A stretch of 64,000 nt of DNA. Origin: Hungatella hathewayi WAL-18680. Lineage in GTDB: Bacteria > Bacillota > Clostridia > Lachnospirales > Lachnospiraceae. The notes below the pieces were generated by a model. That model made no database searches. It was not told the origin of the DNA and saw nothing but the letters and a program-made list of their open reading frames with translations. This document shows, piece by piece, positions 17,889-26,650 of the stretch; the stretch's first letter is position 1; every line of letters begins with the position of its first letter. Location of the stretch: contig NZ_JH379029.1 of NCBI RefSeq assembly GCF_000235505.1, positions 1-64,000 of the forward strand, given 5' to 3'. The position numbers and the translations under genes are program-made.

Positions 17889-19019
17889 TTACAGCAAATC
17901 TCCCAGTTCATGTTCAACAATCTCTTCAATCTCTTTTGCCATTCTTGCTGAACGTTCCCTCTCCAGGCCAATGGTATCGGCCACCTTTAAAAGTTCCTTA
18001 TGCCCTGGATTTCTTCCATTGCCATCCACACAAGTGGCATGCTCTCCACCAACGGAGTGGCTGTAAGTGAGGTCATAGGCCGGAGACAGCCTCCACCCAT
18101 TCTCCTCCCTGCAATATAGAAATGTAAAATTCTTTGAATGATCATCCCGATTATGGGCAAACACATTAAAGCACATCTGTCGAAATAGAAGTTCTACCTG
18201 ACTGTAATCCTTCGTCAGGCTCAGCGCCAGCTTCATTAGCAGATGATAATCCAGATTAGGAATCCGATGAGAGGTCTCCAAAAGACCGCTGACAGAAACC
18301 ATATGAACCTTCTCCTTTTTCCCATCTCTTCCATGACTGCGGTCAAACCGTTTTGTACCAAAATATCCGGCACATCTTTGTGACGGGAACAGCCTGGTCT
18401 CCATCATCTCAAGGCCACACTTCCTGGCACACAGACTATACCGATACTCCGTCTCCCCAATATCCTCTCTGTCCATGGAGGATGGAAACTTCACAATCCA
18501 GTCCTCTCCTTCATATGTGGTATAAATCTTAGGTCTGGCGCCGCCCGAAGAACCTCCCAACAGAAACAGCTCGTCCAGATCTTCCGTATACTCTGTTTTC
18601 AACAATTCCCTGCACGCATCAGCCAAATGGTCATAGTCCAGATTTTCCCTTTTCTCCCCCAGCTCATGAACCGGCCGATAAGACAATGCCCCCATTCCGG
18701 AATCTCCCACAATCGCCAGCCGGTTCAGACTGTCCACGGTATATGGATTCACCCCTTCCCGCACCAGCATTCTGTCTACCAAAAGTCTCCCCCAGCCATC
18801 CGGCAGACTGTCGGCAAACACGCCAAACAGTCCATCAAAAGGCTCCGGTTTTGGAATAAACACCTTTTTCTCCAATGGCAGAGAAAAGGGACTTATGGAA
18901 AATCCATCCACAAGCCACTGCTCATCATACTCAAACGCCACCCGGCCATCCTTCATCGCCGCCAGCGTTCCTACTTTCTCCTCTCCCATAAATACTTCTA
19001 ATGCTTTAAATATTTTCAT
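17889..19019 (-). CDS. hipA: HipA-type serine/threonine kinase toxin
   Basis: A 376-aa HipA-family kinase; family members phosphorylate targets such as glutamyl-tRNA synthetase and cause growth arrest. Visible: the Ser-containing P-loop-like GGSSGGARPK (155-164), the catalytic loop AHNRDDHSKN (288-297) and SPAYDL (312-317), equivalent to the metal-binding DFG. The N-terminal HipA_N subdomain and C-terminal domain are fused as in E. coli. All key residues are present, so it looks active. It overlaps the upstream antitoxin gene by 14 bp. Target unknown. Confidence 0.9.
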   Translation of the reverse strand: MKIFKALEVFMGEEKVGTLAAMKDGRVAFEYDEQWLVDGFSISPFSLPLEKKVFIPKPEPFDGLFGVFADSLPDGWGRLLVDRMLVREGVNPYTVDSLNRLAIVGDSGMGALSYRPVHELGEKRENLDYDHLADACRELLKTEYTEDLDELFLLGGSSGGARPKIYTTYEGEDWIVKFPSSMDREDIGETEYRYSLCARKCGLEMMETRLFPSQRCAGYFGTKRFDRSHGRDGKKEKVHMVSVSGLLETSHRIPNLDYHLLMKLALSLTKDYSQVELLFRQMCFNVFAHNRDDHSKNFTFLYCREENGWRLSPAYDLTYSHSVGGEHATCVDGNGRNPGHKELLKVADTIGLERERSARMAKEIEEIVEHELGDLL

Positions 19020-19293
19020 CTAATATCTCCTGAATGGATGAATACTGTTTCTTTGCAAACAAAGAAGAAAAATCATCCTCGCACCCCAATGCAATAGCCA
19101 GCTTTATCAGCGAACGAAGAGAAATCTCACCACTTGTCTCAAACCGCTTCAATGACCCAAGACTCACCCCCGCTTTCCTGCTCAACTGTTCCTGGGTAAG
19201 TTTTCCTTCTTTTCGCCTTTTTTTCATCTGCTCTACTATCATAGCACTGACTTCATCCGGGGTTTTTACAAACATCATGTCTATCTCTTTCAT
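19006..19293 (-). CDS. hipB: HipB-type antitoxin, Xre-family regulator
   Basis: A 95-aa protein with a Cro/CI helix-turn-helix at about residues 33-60 (LTQEQLSRKAGVSLGSLKRFE). In type II modules HipB binds HipA and represses the shared promoter. The promoter here is flanked by perfect 12-bp inverted repeats, consistent with that. Alternative starts at Met6 or Met7 are possible. The C-terminal ~25 residues run into the hipA overlap. Confidence 0.88.
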   Translation of the reverse strand: MKEIDMMFVKTPDEVSAMIVEQMKKRRKEGKLTQEQLSRKAGVSLGSLKRFETSGEISLRSLIKLAIALGCEDDFSSLFAKKQYSSIQEILDENI

Positions 19294-19350
19294 AGATAAT
19301 ATATTAATCTTTTTTAAATATTATGTCAATAATAAATCATATATTATCTA
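19293..19350 (-). promoter_or_regulatory. hipBA promoter with flanking operator arms
   Basis: Minus-strand TTGACA (19324-19329), 17-bp spacer, TAATAT (19301-19306). A perfect 12-bp inverted repeat, TAGATAATATAT (19293-19304) and ATATATTATCTA (19339-19350), brackets the promoter, one arm covering the -10 box and start region. This is the layout expected for HipB autorepression. Confidence 0.75.
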
Positions 19351-19361
19351 AATTTCAAATT

Positions 19362-19396
19362 CAAAAGAGACCTCTGAATATCATCCAAAGGTCTCT
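19362..19396 (-). terminator. Terminator of trxB
   Basis: Minus strand: stem AGAGACCT/AGGTCTCT around a 15-nt loop, followed by TTTT. It lies 25 nt after the trxB stop codon. Confidence 0.7.
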
Positions 19397-19420
19397 GCTC
19401 TCCAATATCCGCCTATCTTT

Positions 19421-20338
19421 TTAATGTTCCGTCAAATACCGCTCCACGCTGGTGATGGCGTTGGCGCCGTCGGATACTGCTGTTACAATCTGACGAAGCT
19501 GTTTGGTTCTCACGTCACCGGCGGCGAAGATTCCAGGGACGGAAGTCTTGCAGTCCTCGGCGGCTGTGATGTAGCCGTGGTCCATCTCCAGAAGGCCCTC
19601 GAACTTCTGGCTGTTGGGGGTGATTCCTACGGCAACGAATACGCCGTCCACCGGAAGCTCTGAGGAAACGCCGGTCTTCTTGTTAGTGATTTTCAGGCTG
19701 TTTACCTTGCCGTCACCCTGAATCTCATCTACCACCGTATCCCACAGAATCTCCACATTTTCCTGCTCCATCAGGCGTTCCTGGAGGGTCTTGGCGCCGC
19801 GGAATTCGTCTCTTCTGTGGAGAACGTACACCTTCTCGCACATTCTGGCCAGGAAGATAGCATCCTCCAGAGCCACATCGCCGCCGCCCACAACGGCAGT
19901 CACTTTCTTCCTGAAAAATGCTCCGTCACAGGTCGCGCAGTAAGAGACGCCCATGCCTGTCAGTTCCTCTTCTCCCGGCACGCCCAGCTTCCGGTGGGCC
20001 GCTCCGGTAGCAATCACAATGCTTTTCGCCTCATAGGCGCCGTTTTCACACACGACACGGCGGACAGCGCCGTCCACCTCAATCCGGATGACCTCGTCGG
20101 TGACAAACTCCGCCCCCAGCGAATCCGCATGGCTGCGGAACTTCATCCCCATATCGTATCCGTTAATTCCCGGAAGTCCCGGGTAATTGTCCACCTCATA
20201 GGTGTTAAGTACCTGTCCTCCGCTCATCATCTCTTTTTCCAGCACCAGTGTGGCGAGTTTCGCTCTCTGGGCATAGATAGCCGCTGACAATCCGGCGGGG
20301 CCGGAGCCTATAATAATGACATCATATACATTTCCCAT
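19421..20338 (-). CDS. trxB: Thioredoxin reductase
   Basis: FAD/NADPH enzyme that reduces thioredoxin. 305 aa with the FAD motif GSGPAGLSAA (11-20), the redox-active CATC (Cys134 and Cys137), the NADPH motif VVGGGDVALE, and the C-terminal FAD site GIFAAGDVR. Length is typical of low-molecular-weight TrxR. Monocistronic with its own promoter and terminator. Confidence 0.96.
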   Translation of the reverse strand: MGNVYDVIIIGSGPAGLSAAIYAQRAKLATLVLEKEMMSGGQVLNTYEVDNYPGLPGINGYDMGMKFRSHADSLGAEFVTDEVIRIEVDGAVRRVVCENGAYEAKSIVIATGAAHRKLGVPGEEELTGMGVSYCATCDGAFFRKKVTAVVGGGDVALEDAIFLARMCEKVYVLHRRDEFRGAKTLQERLMEQENVEILWDTVVDEIQGDGKVNSLKITNKKTGVSSELPVDGVFVAVGITPNSQKFEGLLEMDHGYITAAEDCKTSVPGIFAAGDVRTKQLRQIVTAVSDGANAITSVERYLTEH

Positions 20339-20389
20339 ACATGTTCACCTGTCCTTCGTTTCTGTTTGCCTGTTATTGCTTCCTAAATT

Positions 20390-20419
20390 AGTATATCACA
20401 GCCCTATGTAATAATCCAA
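20390..20419 (-). promoter_or_regulatory. Promoter of trxB
   Basis: Minus-strand TTGGAT (20414-20419), 18-bp spacer, TATACT (20390-20395). Confidence 0.6.
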
Positions 20420-20447
20420 ACTAATTTCGTTTTTCTCTCTCTTTCCA

Positions 20448-20475
20448 TTCAATTTATACGAATTTGTGCTATACT
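20448..20475 (+). promoter_or_regulatory. Candidate promoter of the SDR/PLC pair
   Basis: TTCAAT (20448-20453), 16-bp spacer, TATACT (20470-20475). The -35 box is weak; the -10 box is good. Confidence 0.5.
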
Positions 20476-20553
20476 GTAAGTAACTCGTTTCCATGTTACC
20501 GGTTTTATACTGCACCGGGTAAACAATGGATTTTATTTTAGGAAAGGGTGATA

Positions 20554-21288
20554 ATGATGGCACAGAAGACAGTATTAATCACTGGAGCATCCAGAGGAAT
20601 TGGCAAGGCAATCGCCGTCAAATTTGCCAAGAAAAATTATAATGTGGTGATAAACTGCATTCAGAACGAGGAACGGCTGTTACAGACCAAGCGGGAGATT
20701 GAATCCTACCAGGTATCCTGTCTGGCCCAGATGGGCGACATGGGTAATATGGAGCAGTGCCAGCTTTTATTTGACAAGATTCGAAAGCAGTTTGGCACGC
20801 TGGACGTCCTTGTCAACAACGCCGGCATTTCCTATATCGGACAGCTTCAGGATATGACCAGTTCCGACTGGGACAGAATCATACGGACCAACTTAACCTC
20901 CGTATTTAATTGCAGCAAGCTGGCTATCCCCGGCATGGTAGCCCAGAAATACGGGAAAATTATCAACATTTCCTCGGTCTGGGGCGTGGTGGGCGCTTCC
21001 TGCGAAGTGGCATATTCCGCTACCAAGGGCGGCATCAACGCGTTTACCAAAGCGCTGGCCAAGGAGCTGGCACCCAGCAATATCCAGGTCAACGCGGTGG
21101 CCTGCGGCGCTATCGACACGGAGATGAATCAGTTTCTGGAGGAGGACGAGCTGATTGCGCTGGTGGATGAGATTCCCGCCGGCAGACTGGGCAGCGCCGA
21201 GGAGGTGGCGGACCTCGTCTATCACCTAGGGTACAAAAACTCCTATCTGACAGGTCAAATTATCGGTCTGGACGGGGGCTGGATTTAG
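20554..21288 (+). CDS. SDR-family oxidoreductase (YmfI/FabG-like)
   Basis: A 244-aa short-chain dehydrogenase. The cofactor motif is TGASRGIGKAIA, then NNAGIS, the catalytic Ser in NISSVWG, and YSATKGG (Tyr-x3-Lys). The SSVWGVVGASCEVAYSATK segment resembles YmfI proteins, which reduce 5-aminopentanonylated EF-P, more than fatty-acid FabG; that assignment is an inference. The start at 20554 follows GGAAAGG; GTG 20548 and ATG 20557 are alternatives. It precedes the phospholipase-like gene by 31 bp. Confidence 0.88.
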   Translation: MMAQKTVLITGASRGIGKAIAVKFAKKNYNVVINCIQNEERLLQTKREIESYQVSCLAQMGDMGNMEQCQLLFDKIRKQFGTLDVLVNNAGISYIGQLQDMTSSDWDRIIRTNLTSVFNCSKLAIPGMVAQKYGKIINISSVWGVVGASCEVAYSATKGGINAFTKALAKELAPSNIQVNAVACGAIDTEMNQFLEEDELIALVDEIPAGRLGSAEEVADLVYHLGYKNSYLTGQIIGLDGGWI

Positions 21289-21319
21289 ACTGAAAAGCGA
21301 CTGAAAGGAGGGCGTACCT

Positions 21320-22117
21320 ATGCCCACGACTTATACACATTACCGTTTTGGAAGAGACGTTTTAAAGCAGCTTCCCGACAATATCAGAGAGACCATTGTC
21401 CCATACCGGGACCTTTACGACATCGGTCTTCACGGACCGGATCTGCTGTTCTACTACAAGGCGCTGAAGAAAAATGCAGTCAACCAGACCGGAGTGGCCA
21501 TGCATGACAAACCTGCCAGAGAATTTTTCCGCTCCGCCAAGCTGGCTATGGACCAGACGTCAGAGCCGGGTCCCTGCCTGGCTTACCTGTTCGGTTTCAT
21601 CTGCCATTTTGCGCTGGACTCCTCCTGTCATCCCTATATTGAGGAGAAGATTCGACAGACCGGGATTACCCACAGCGAGATAGAGGCGGAGCTTGACCGG
21701 GCGCTTATGGTGATGGACGGGCATAATCCCATCACCTGGCATCCAACCGGCCACTTGAAGGCCACCAGGCCAAACGCCCAGGTCATCGCCAGGTTCTTCC
21801 CAACAATACGGGAAAAACAGATATACCGCTCCATCCGCTCCATCCGGTGGTACTGCAACCAGCTGGTTGCCCCCCAGCCATGGAAACGGCGGCTGATCTA
21901 CCGTCTGTTGAAACTGGGCAGAAGCTATGACTCTGTACACGGAATGATTATCAACTACAAACCCAATCCCGCCTGTGCTACCATCTGCACCACACTGGAG
22001 AACCTGTATCTCACCGCCATTCCACTTGCGGTGGAGCTGATTATAAATTATCAGGCTTATCTTTTGGGTGACCAGAAACTGGACGCCAGGTTTGGACATA
22101 CTTTTGGCGAATTTTAG
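21320..22117 (+). CDS. Zinc-dependent phospholipase C-like protein
   Basis: A 265-aa protein of the zinc-dependent phospholipase C / S1-P1 nuclease-like family. Potential zinc ligands are His6, the LHGPD motif near residue 38, HFALDSSCHP near residue 94 and THSEIEAELDR near residue 114. No signal peptide is visible, unlike secreted PLC toxins, so it is probably cytoplasmic and its substrate is unknown. Good GGAGGG site. It is likely co-transcribed with the SDR gene and ends at a strong terminator. Confidence 0.82.
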   Translation: MPTTYTHYRFGRDVLKQLPDNIRETIVPYRDLYDIGLHGPDLLFYYKALKKNAVNQTGVAMHDKPAREFFRSAKLAMDQTSEPGPCLAYLFGFICHFALDSSCHPYIEEKIRQTGITHSEIEAELDRALMVMDGHNPITWHPTGHLKATRPNAQVIARFFPTIREKQIYRSIRSIRWYCNQLVAPQPWKRRLIYRLLKLGRSYDSVHGMIINYKPNPACATICTTLENLYLTAIPLAVELIINYQAYLLGDQKLDARFGHTFGEF

Positions 22118-22126
22118 GAGAATATA

Positions 22127-22159
22127 AAATATCCGGGGATTGATTCCCCGGATATTTTT
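22127..22159. terminator. Bidirectional terminator
   Basis: Perfect 13-bp stem AAATATCCGGGGA/TCCCCGGATATTT with TTTTT on the plus strand, between convergent genes. Confidence 0.85.
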
Positions 22160-22175
22160 ATGCCTGCGGCCGAAG

Positions 22176-22679
22176 TTAAAAGCTGCGGATTTTATCGTTC
22201 TCGTCCTCTTCCGTGTTGCGGATAGATTTAATTACCACATAATAGCTGTAATTGTCATTGACCTTCACTTCCACCCGGTCGCCAACCTTGTGGCGGAGGA
22301 TGGCCTTGCCGATAGGCGATTCAATACTGATAAGGCCGTTGAGGGAACTGCCACGGATGGAGGTCACCAGCCGGTAAGTCTCCGTCTCGTCATCCTCCTC
22401 GATATACAGCTCCACCGTGTTGTTGAGCCCCACCTCATCATCCCGGGACTCATCCGATACGATATGGGCCGTTCTCAGCATTCTCTCCAGATAGCGGATG
22501 CGGCTTTCATTTTTATTCTTGTCCTTCTTCGCCGCGTAATACTCGAAATTCTCGCTCAAATCGCCCTGGGCCCTGGCTTCCTTCACCGCCTCGATAGCCT
22601 CCTTGCGGACCACTAGTTTCCGATACTCAATCTCTTCCTCTATCTTCTTCACATCACTTTTCGTCAATCTCTCTGCCAT
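22176..22679 (-). CDS. greA: Transcription elongation factor GreA
   Basis: Rescues backtracked RNA polymerase by stimulating transcript cleavage. About 167 aa with the N-terminal coiled coil carrying the acidic tip (ARAQGDLSENFEYYAAK) and a C-terminal FKBP-like domain (ISIESPIGKAILRHKVGD). The start was placed at MAERLTKSDVKK, preceded by AGGTGG; the longest frame adds 30 residues without family similarity. The C-terminal acidic extension EEDENDKIRSF is slightly longer than usual. Confidence 0.92.
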   Translation of the reverse strand: MAERLTKSDVKKIEEEIEYRKLVVRKEAIEAVKEARAQGDLSENFEYYAAKKDKNKNESRIRYLERMLRTAHIVSDESRDDEVGLNNTVELYIEEDDETETYRLVTSIRGSSLNGLISIESPIGKAILRHKVGDRVEVKVNDNYSYYVVIKSIRNTEEDENDKIRSF

Positions 22680-22782
22680 GTTCCAATCCCACCTGTCTTT
22701 TTCCATTGCCGGCCATACTCCATGCCGGCAGTCTATCGCCATTATATCACAGGTTTTGAACGGGAACAAGGCAGATTCCGTT

Positions 22783-24492
22783 CTAGCAAAGCTCCGCCAC
22801 CACAGCCTGGCAGGGTTTCAGCGTTATCTCCACAACGCCGGAATCACCCGCTTCCAAAGCGGCTCCCACAGCCACTTCCCCCTCTGGCTCCTCCATATTC
22901 GTAAGCAGAATCCTGGCCGCCGCCCCCGGCACATGGAGCGTCACATCGCCCTCCCCATAGTTGGTTCCAATCCAGATTCTCTTCTTCTCATCCTCCCTGA
23001 AAAATGCAAACACCTTCTCCTCCCCGTCGTAAGCCGGTGTAAATCTTCCATAGGTCAATGTTTCCCGGTACGCCTCCGACTTCTTAAGCGCCAGCAGCTT
23101 CTTGTAGTAGGAAAGCACGGAATCCGGGTCCTGCTGCTGCTCCTTCACGTTGATATCCCTATAATCCGGATTCAGCTTCATCCACGGCGTCCCTGTCGTA
23201 AAGCCGCCATTTTCATCATTGCTCCACTGCATGGGCGTTCTGGCATTATCCCGGCTGCGCCGATAGCAGATTTCCAGCGCCGCCTTCTCATCAAACCCGG
23301 CCTCCAGGGCCAGCCGGTACTGATTCTTCGTCTCCAAATCGTCATATTCCTCTATCCCGGCCATCCGGCAGTTCCTCATCCCAATCTCCTGCCCCTGGTA
23401 GATAAACGGGATTCCCCGAAGCAGAACCGTCACCGTGGCAAGCATCTTCGTCCCAGCCGGATTCTGCGCATACGCCGGCAGATACGTGGACGCCCCTCTC
23501 GGCTCATCATGATTCTCAATGATATTGGCCTCAAATCCAATCCCCTGGGCCTTCAGCTGGGAATCCACAATGGCGTCCCTCCACGCATAAAAATCATAGG
23601 GCTTTGCGTCATACCACCCGTGTTTCCCCTCCATGGTAGAGAGCGGTTCAAAATCGAAGATTGCGGAAAAATGTCCATTCTCGCCGATAAACGCCTCCCG
23701 CTCTCCCTCCTTCATGTTAAACACTTCCCCTACGCTAAACGCCTGGTATTTGTCAAATGTCTCCCGCTTCAGCTCCTGAAGCAGCTCCCCGACGCCGTCC
23801 ACGGACTCCACCATCTTCGTGCACCGCACCAGCCCGTCAGCTCCGTCCGGCTCATAATTCGGAAAGCTGGTATCCTTCTTGATATTGATAATTGCATCCA
23901 CCCGGAAACCAGCAAGCCCTTTATCAAGCCACCAGTTCACCATGTCAAACAGTTCCCGCTTCACCTTCGGATTGTTCCAGTTCAAATCCGGCTGCTCCTT
24001 GGCAAACATATGGAGATAATATTTGTCCGTCCCCGGCACCGGCTCCCAGGTGCTTCCGCCAAAATAGGAGCGGTAATTGCTGGGCGGATTGCCGTCCTTC
24101 CCCTTCTCAAAATAGAAATACTCCGCATACTCCCCATCTGGGTCCGCCAGCGCCTTCTGAAACCACTCATGCTCCGAGGAACAGTGGTTAATCACCAAAT
24201 CCATGACGATATACATATCCCGCTTCTTCGCCTCGGCCAGCAGCTCCTCAAAATCCTCCATAGTCCCAAATTCCGGCGCAATCCGATAATAGTCCGAGAT
24301 ATCATACCCCTGGTCCACAAAAGGCGACTGATAGATGGGAGATATCCACACAATATCAATCCCCAGCTCCTTTAAATAATCCAGCTTCGAGATAATCCCC
24401 CTCAAATCTCCAATCCCGTCCCCATTGGAATCCATAAAGCTCTTCGGATATATCTGATACGCAACCTTGTCATGCCACCATAATTTTTTCAT
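22783..24492 (-). CDS. GH13 alpha-glucosidase (oligo-1,6-glucosidase-like)
   Basis: A 569-aa cytoplasmic glycoside hydrolase acting on short alpha-glucosides. Visible: SNGDGIGDL calcium-site region (22-30), MDLVINHCSSEH, nucleophile Asp199 in GFRVDAI, acid/base Glu256 in SVGEVFN, and stabiliser Asp329 in ENHDEPR. QPDLNW is the typical clan signature. The residue after the nucleophile is Ala200; Val is usual for alpha-1,6 and Thr for alpha-1,4 enzymes, so linkage is open. It diverges from an AraC-type regulator that may control it. Confidence 0.92.
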   Translation of the reverse strand: MKKLWWHDKVAYQIYPKSFMDSNGDGIGDLRGIISKLDYLKELGIDIVWISPIYQSPFVDQGYDISDYYRIAPEFGTMEDFEELLAEAKKRDMYIVMDLVINHCSSEHEWFQKALADPDGEYAEYFYFEKGKDGNPPSNYRSYFGGSTWEPVPGTDKYYLHMFAKEQPDLNWNNPKVKRELFDMVNWWLDKGLAGFRVDAIINIKKDTSFPNYEPDGADGLVRCTKMVESVDGVGELLQELKRETFDKYQAFSVGEVFNMKEGEREAFIGENGHFSAIFDFEPLSTMEGKHGWYDAKPYDFYAWRDAIVDSQLKAQGIGFEANIIENHDEPRGASTYLPAYAQNPAGTKMLATVTVLLRGIPFIYQGQEIGMRNCRMAGIEEYDDLETKNQYRLALEAGFDEKAALEICYRRSRDNARTPMQWSNDENGGFTTGTPWMKLNPDYRDINVKEQQQDPDSVLSYYKKLLALKKSEAYRETLTYGRFTPAYDGEEKVFAFFREDEKKRIWIGTNYGEGDVTLHVPGAAARILLTNMEEPEGEVAVGAALEAGDSGVVEITLKPCQAVVAELC

Positions 24493-24518
24493 GAAAATGT
24501 CCTCTTTTCCGCTATGTA

Positions 24519-24547
24519 TTGCCTTTTTTGTATGATACTGCTATTAT
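24519..24547 (+). promoter_or_regulatory. Promoter of the AraC regulator
   Basis: TTGCCT (24519-24524), 17-bp spacer, TATTAT (24542-24547). A minus-strand TATAAT (24543-24548) overlaps it and may serve the divergent glucosidase, but without a good -35 box, consistent with an activator-dependent promoter. Confidence 0.55.
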
Positions 24548-24658
24548 AAGAACATAACCGAAAAATATCTTGCATTATAGTAGCGTTATATAACACAATT
24601 CTGCTCTTGCAGGATATCTCACATACTATCCCAAAACATTTCGGAGGATACCCATCCC

Positions 24659-25561
24659 ATGCAAAATACCACTTTCCTGACCCCCGCACAAAAAGAAGAC
24701 GTCCGCCACGGCGAATACATTTTCCCCATCCAGGAATACCACTGCCTGTTTGACGAGGCAGAGCCCATCCTGACCCCGCATTGGCATGAGGAGGCGGAAC
24801 TGACACTCATCACGGAGGGAAGCAGCATCTATCACCTGAATCTTCAGGAGTACCCGGTGGAGGCCGGGGACCTGCTTTTAGTCCCGCCCATGATTCTCCA
24901 TTCCATTCAGCACACCGGTGATGCCCCCATGCGCTCCCTGACCTACGTTTTCCACCTGAATTTCCTGGGCGGCAACTCCGCCGATATCTGCTCCATGAAA
25001 TATTTTACGCCGCTGATGAAGCAGAAGTTTGCGCTTCCAGCCATCATAAAAGAGAGCCATCCGGCCTATCCATCCCTTCTCGGAATCTTCCGCCAGATCA
25101 GCTCTCTCTACACCGAACGCCCGCTAGGCTATGAACTCGCCCTGAAATCCTGCCTTCTTCAGGTCATCTTTCTGCTTCTCCCCTACCGCCAGCAGGAGCC
25201 CTCCGCTCCCACGCCCTGGTTCGCGGCCTCCGAGAAACTGAAAGCCGTCTTAAACTACATCGAAACCAACTACGACACCGCCATCCCCGTCAGCCAGCTT
25301 GCTGATATCTGCTGCTTCAGCGAATATCATTTCATGCGCTTCTTCAAGAAGCACACCGGCATGACCTGCGTCGAATACATCAACAACCTCCGCCTGGAGA
25401 AAGCCGTCCAGCTCTTCGAGCAGGGCCACACCTCCATCCTGGAAGTCTCCCTGTCCGTAGGCTTTGGCAACCTGTCCTACTTCCACCGGGCCTTCAAAAA
25501 GAAATACGGCATTACTCCGCGTACCTTTCTCTCCCAGACAGACAATGGCAAAGAAGAATGA
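24659..25561 (+). CDS. AraC-family transcriptional regulator
   Basis: A 300-aa protein. Residues ~25-110 form a cupin-like sensor (HWHEEAELTLITEGSSIYHL and GDLLLVPPMILHSIQ). The C-terminal ~95 residues have the double helix-turn-helix of AraC (IPVSQLADICCFSEYHFMRFFKKHTG; ILEVSLSVGFGNLSYFHRAFKKKYGITP). It diverges from the GH13 glucosidase across ~170 bp, so local control of alpha-glucoside use is likely. The GGAGG site is ~11 nt from ATG, a little far. Effector unknown. Confidence 0.9.
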   Translation: MQNTTFLTPAQKEDVRHGEYIFPIQEYHCLFDEAEPILTPHWHEEAELTLITEGSSIYHLNLQEYPVEAGDLLLVPPMILHSIQHTGDAPMRSLTYVFHLNFLGGNSADICSMKYFTPLMKQKFALPAIIKESHPAYPSLLGIFRQISSLYTERPLGYELALKSCLLQVIFLLLPYRQQEPSAPTPWFAASEKLKAVLNYIETNYDTAIPVSQLADICCFSEYHFMRFFKKHTGMTCVEYINNLRLEKAVQLFEQGHTSILEVSLSVGFGNLSYFHRAFKKKYGITPRTFLSQTDNGKEE

Positions 25562-25572
25562 TAACGAACATC

Positions 25573-25602
25573 AAAAAAGCTCCGCAGAATCTTCTGCGGA
25601 GC
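25573..25602 (-). terminator. Terminator of rplM-rpsI
   Basis: Minus strand: 11-bp stem GCTCCGCAGAA/TTCTGCGGAGC with a 2-nt tip, followed by TTTTTT. It also sits just after the convergent araC-type gene. Confidence 0.85.
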
Positions 25603-25642
25603 CTTGTAAATCCATATATCGACAGGTAACCCTGCCAAGCCA

Positions 25643-26035
25643 TTATCTCTTGGAGAACTGTGGCGCACGACGAGCTGCTTTCAAGCCGTACTTCTTTCTC
25701 TCTTTCATTCTTGGGTCTCTGGTTAAGTAGCCAGCTTTCTTGAGAATCGGACGATACTCTGCATCTGCCTGTAATAAGGCTCTGGAGATACCATGTCTGA
25801 TGGCACCAGCCTGACCGGTGAAACCGCCGCCGCGTACGTTTACCAGTACGTCGAACTTGTCAGTTGTCTCTGTTGCTACAAGCGGCTGACGAACAACCAG
25901 CTTTAATGTCTCAAGACCAAGATACTCATCGATATCTCTCTTGTTGATTGTGATTTTACCAGTTCCTGGTACTAAATATACTCTGGCGATAGATTTTTTT
26001 CTTCTGCCTGTTCCGTAAAATTTATTGTTAGCCAT
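25643..26035 (-). CDS. rpsI: 30S ribosomal protein S9
   Basis: 130 aa. [21 protein letters not shown] at the N-terminus and the conserved [17 protein letters not shown] tail, whose C-terminal Arg contacts P-site tRNA. Follows rplM by 28 bp, the usual order. Confidence 0.98.
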   Translation of the reverse strand: MANNKFYGTGRRKKSIARVYLVPGTGKITINKRDIDEYLGLETLKLVVRQPLVATETTDKFDVLVNVRGGGFTGQAGAIRHGISRALLQADAEYRPILKKAGYLTRDPRMKERKKYGLKAARRAPQFSKR

Positions 26036-26063
26036 TGCTATTTCCTCCTTTCAGCACCTTTAA

Positions 26064-26498
26064 TTAAAATTTGATTTCTAAAACTTCCGGCTTCTGAGCG
26101 GCCTGCTCGTGGTCAGGTCCTGCATATACGTGAAGTTTTGTCATCATGCTTCTTCCTAAAGGTCCCTTTGGAAGCATCCCCTTAACTGCCAGCTCGATCA
26201 CCTTCTCAGGTTTCTTGTCCATCATCTCACGCAATGTGGTCTCTTTCATACCACCTACGTACTCAGAGTGATGATAGTAAATCTTCTGGTCTAACTTCTT
26301 GCCAGTTACTTTAATCTTCTCTGCATTAACTACGATTACATAATCACCACAATCCATATGAGGTGTGTAAATCGGCTTGTTCTTTCCTCTTAAAACCTTT
26401 GCTACTTCTGAAGCCAAACGTCCTAATGTATATCCGGTAGCATCAACTACGTACCATTTTCTTTCAATTGTCGCTGGACTAGCCATAAAACTCTTCAT
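26064..26498 (-). CDS. rplM: 50S ribosomal protein L13
   Basis: About 144 aa with [35 protein letters not shown] and [21 protein letters not shown], all canonical. The start at 26498 follows AGGAGGTCGACCA; the frame extends 8 codons further upstream without a site. Own promoter and a structured leader precede it. Confidence 0.97.
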   Translation of the reverse strand: MKSFMASPATIERKWYVVDATGYTLGRLASEVAKVLRGKNKPIYTPHMDCGDYVIVVNAEKIKVTGKKLDQKIYYHHSEYVGGMKETTLREMMDKKPEKVIELAVKGMLPKGPLGRSMMTKLHVYAGPDHEQAAQKPEVLEIKF

Positions 26499-26522
26499 TG
26501 GTCGACCTCCTAATAAAATCAC

Positions 26523-26597
26523 ATGTTTAAATAAATATAACTATCTAAAAATGCTCTTACCGGGGCTTTGGTCGAGCACTTTCGTCTAACGTCACAG
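26523..26597 (-). ncRNA. Candidate structured leader of rplM-rpsI
   Basis: The ~75-nt leader from the predicted start contains a hairpin with arms GTGCTC and GAGCAT (26551-26556 and 26574-26579) followed by TTTTT, like an attenuator. L13 leaders are known in Firmicutes as autoregulatory elements; match to that family is not verified. Confidence 0.5.
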
Positions 26598-26603
26598 TTA
26601 TAC

Positions 26604-26632
26604 ATTATATAACACTCTCCCACGTGTGTCAA
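26604..26632 (-). promoter_or_regulatory. Promoter of rplM-rpsI
   Basis: Minus-strand TTGACA (26627-26632), 17-bp spacer, TATAAT (26604-26609): a perfect consensus. It lies just upstream of rplM and downstream of the truA stop codon. Confidence 0.9.
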
Positions 26633-26650
26633 CCTCTTTTTCCCATAAAA

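Noticed and set aside
22603-24375. 590-codon plus-strand open frame
   Set aside because: It is antisense to the GH13 gene, whose motifs are clear. The plus-strand translation is His/Arg/Pro/Leu-rich with no domain pattern, typical of a GC-rich antisense shadow.
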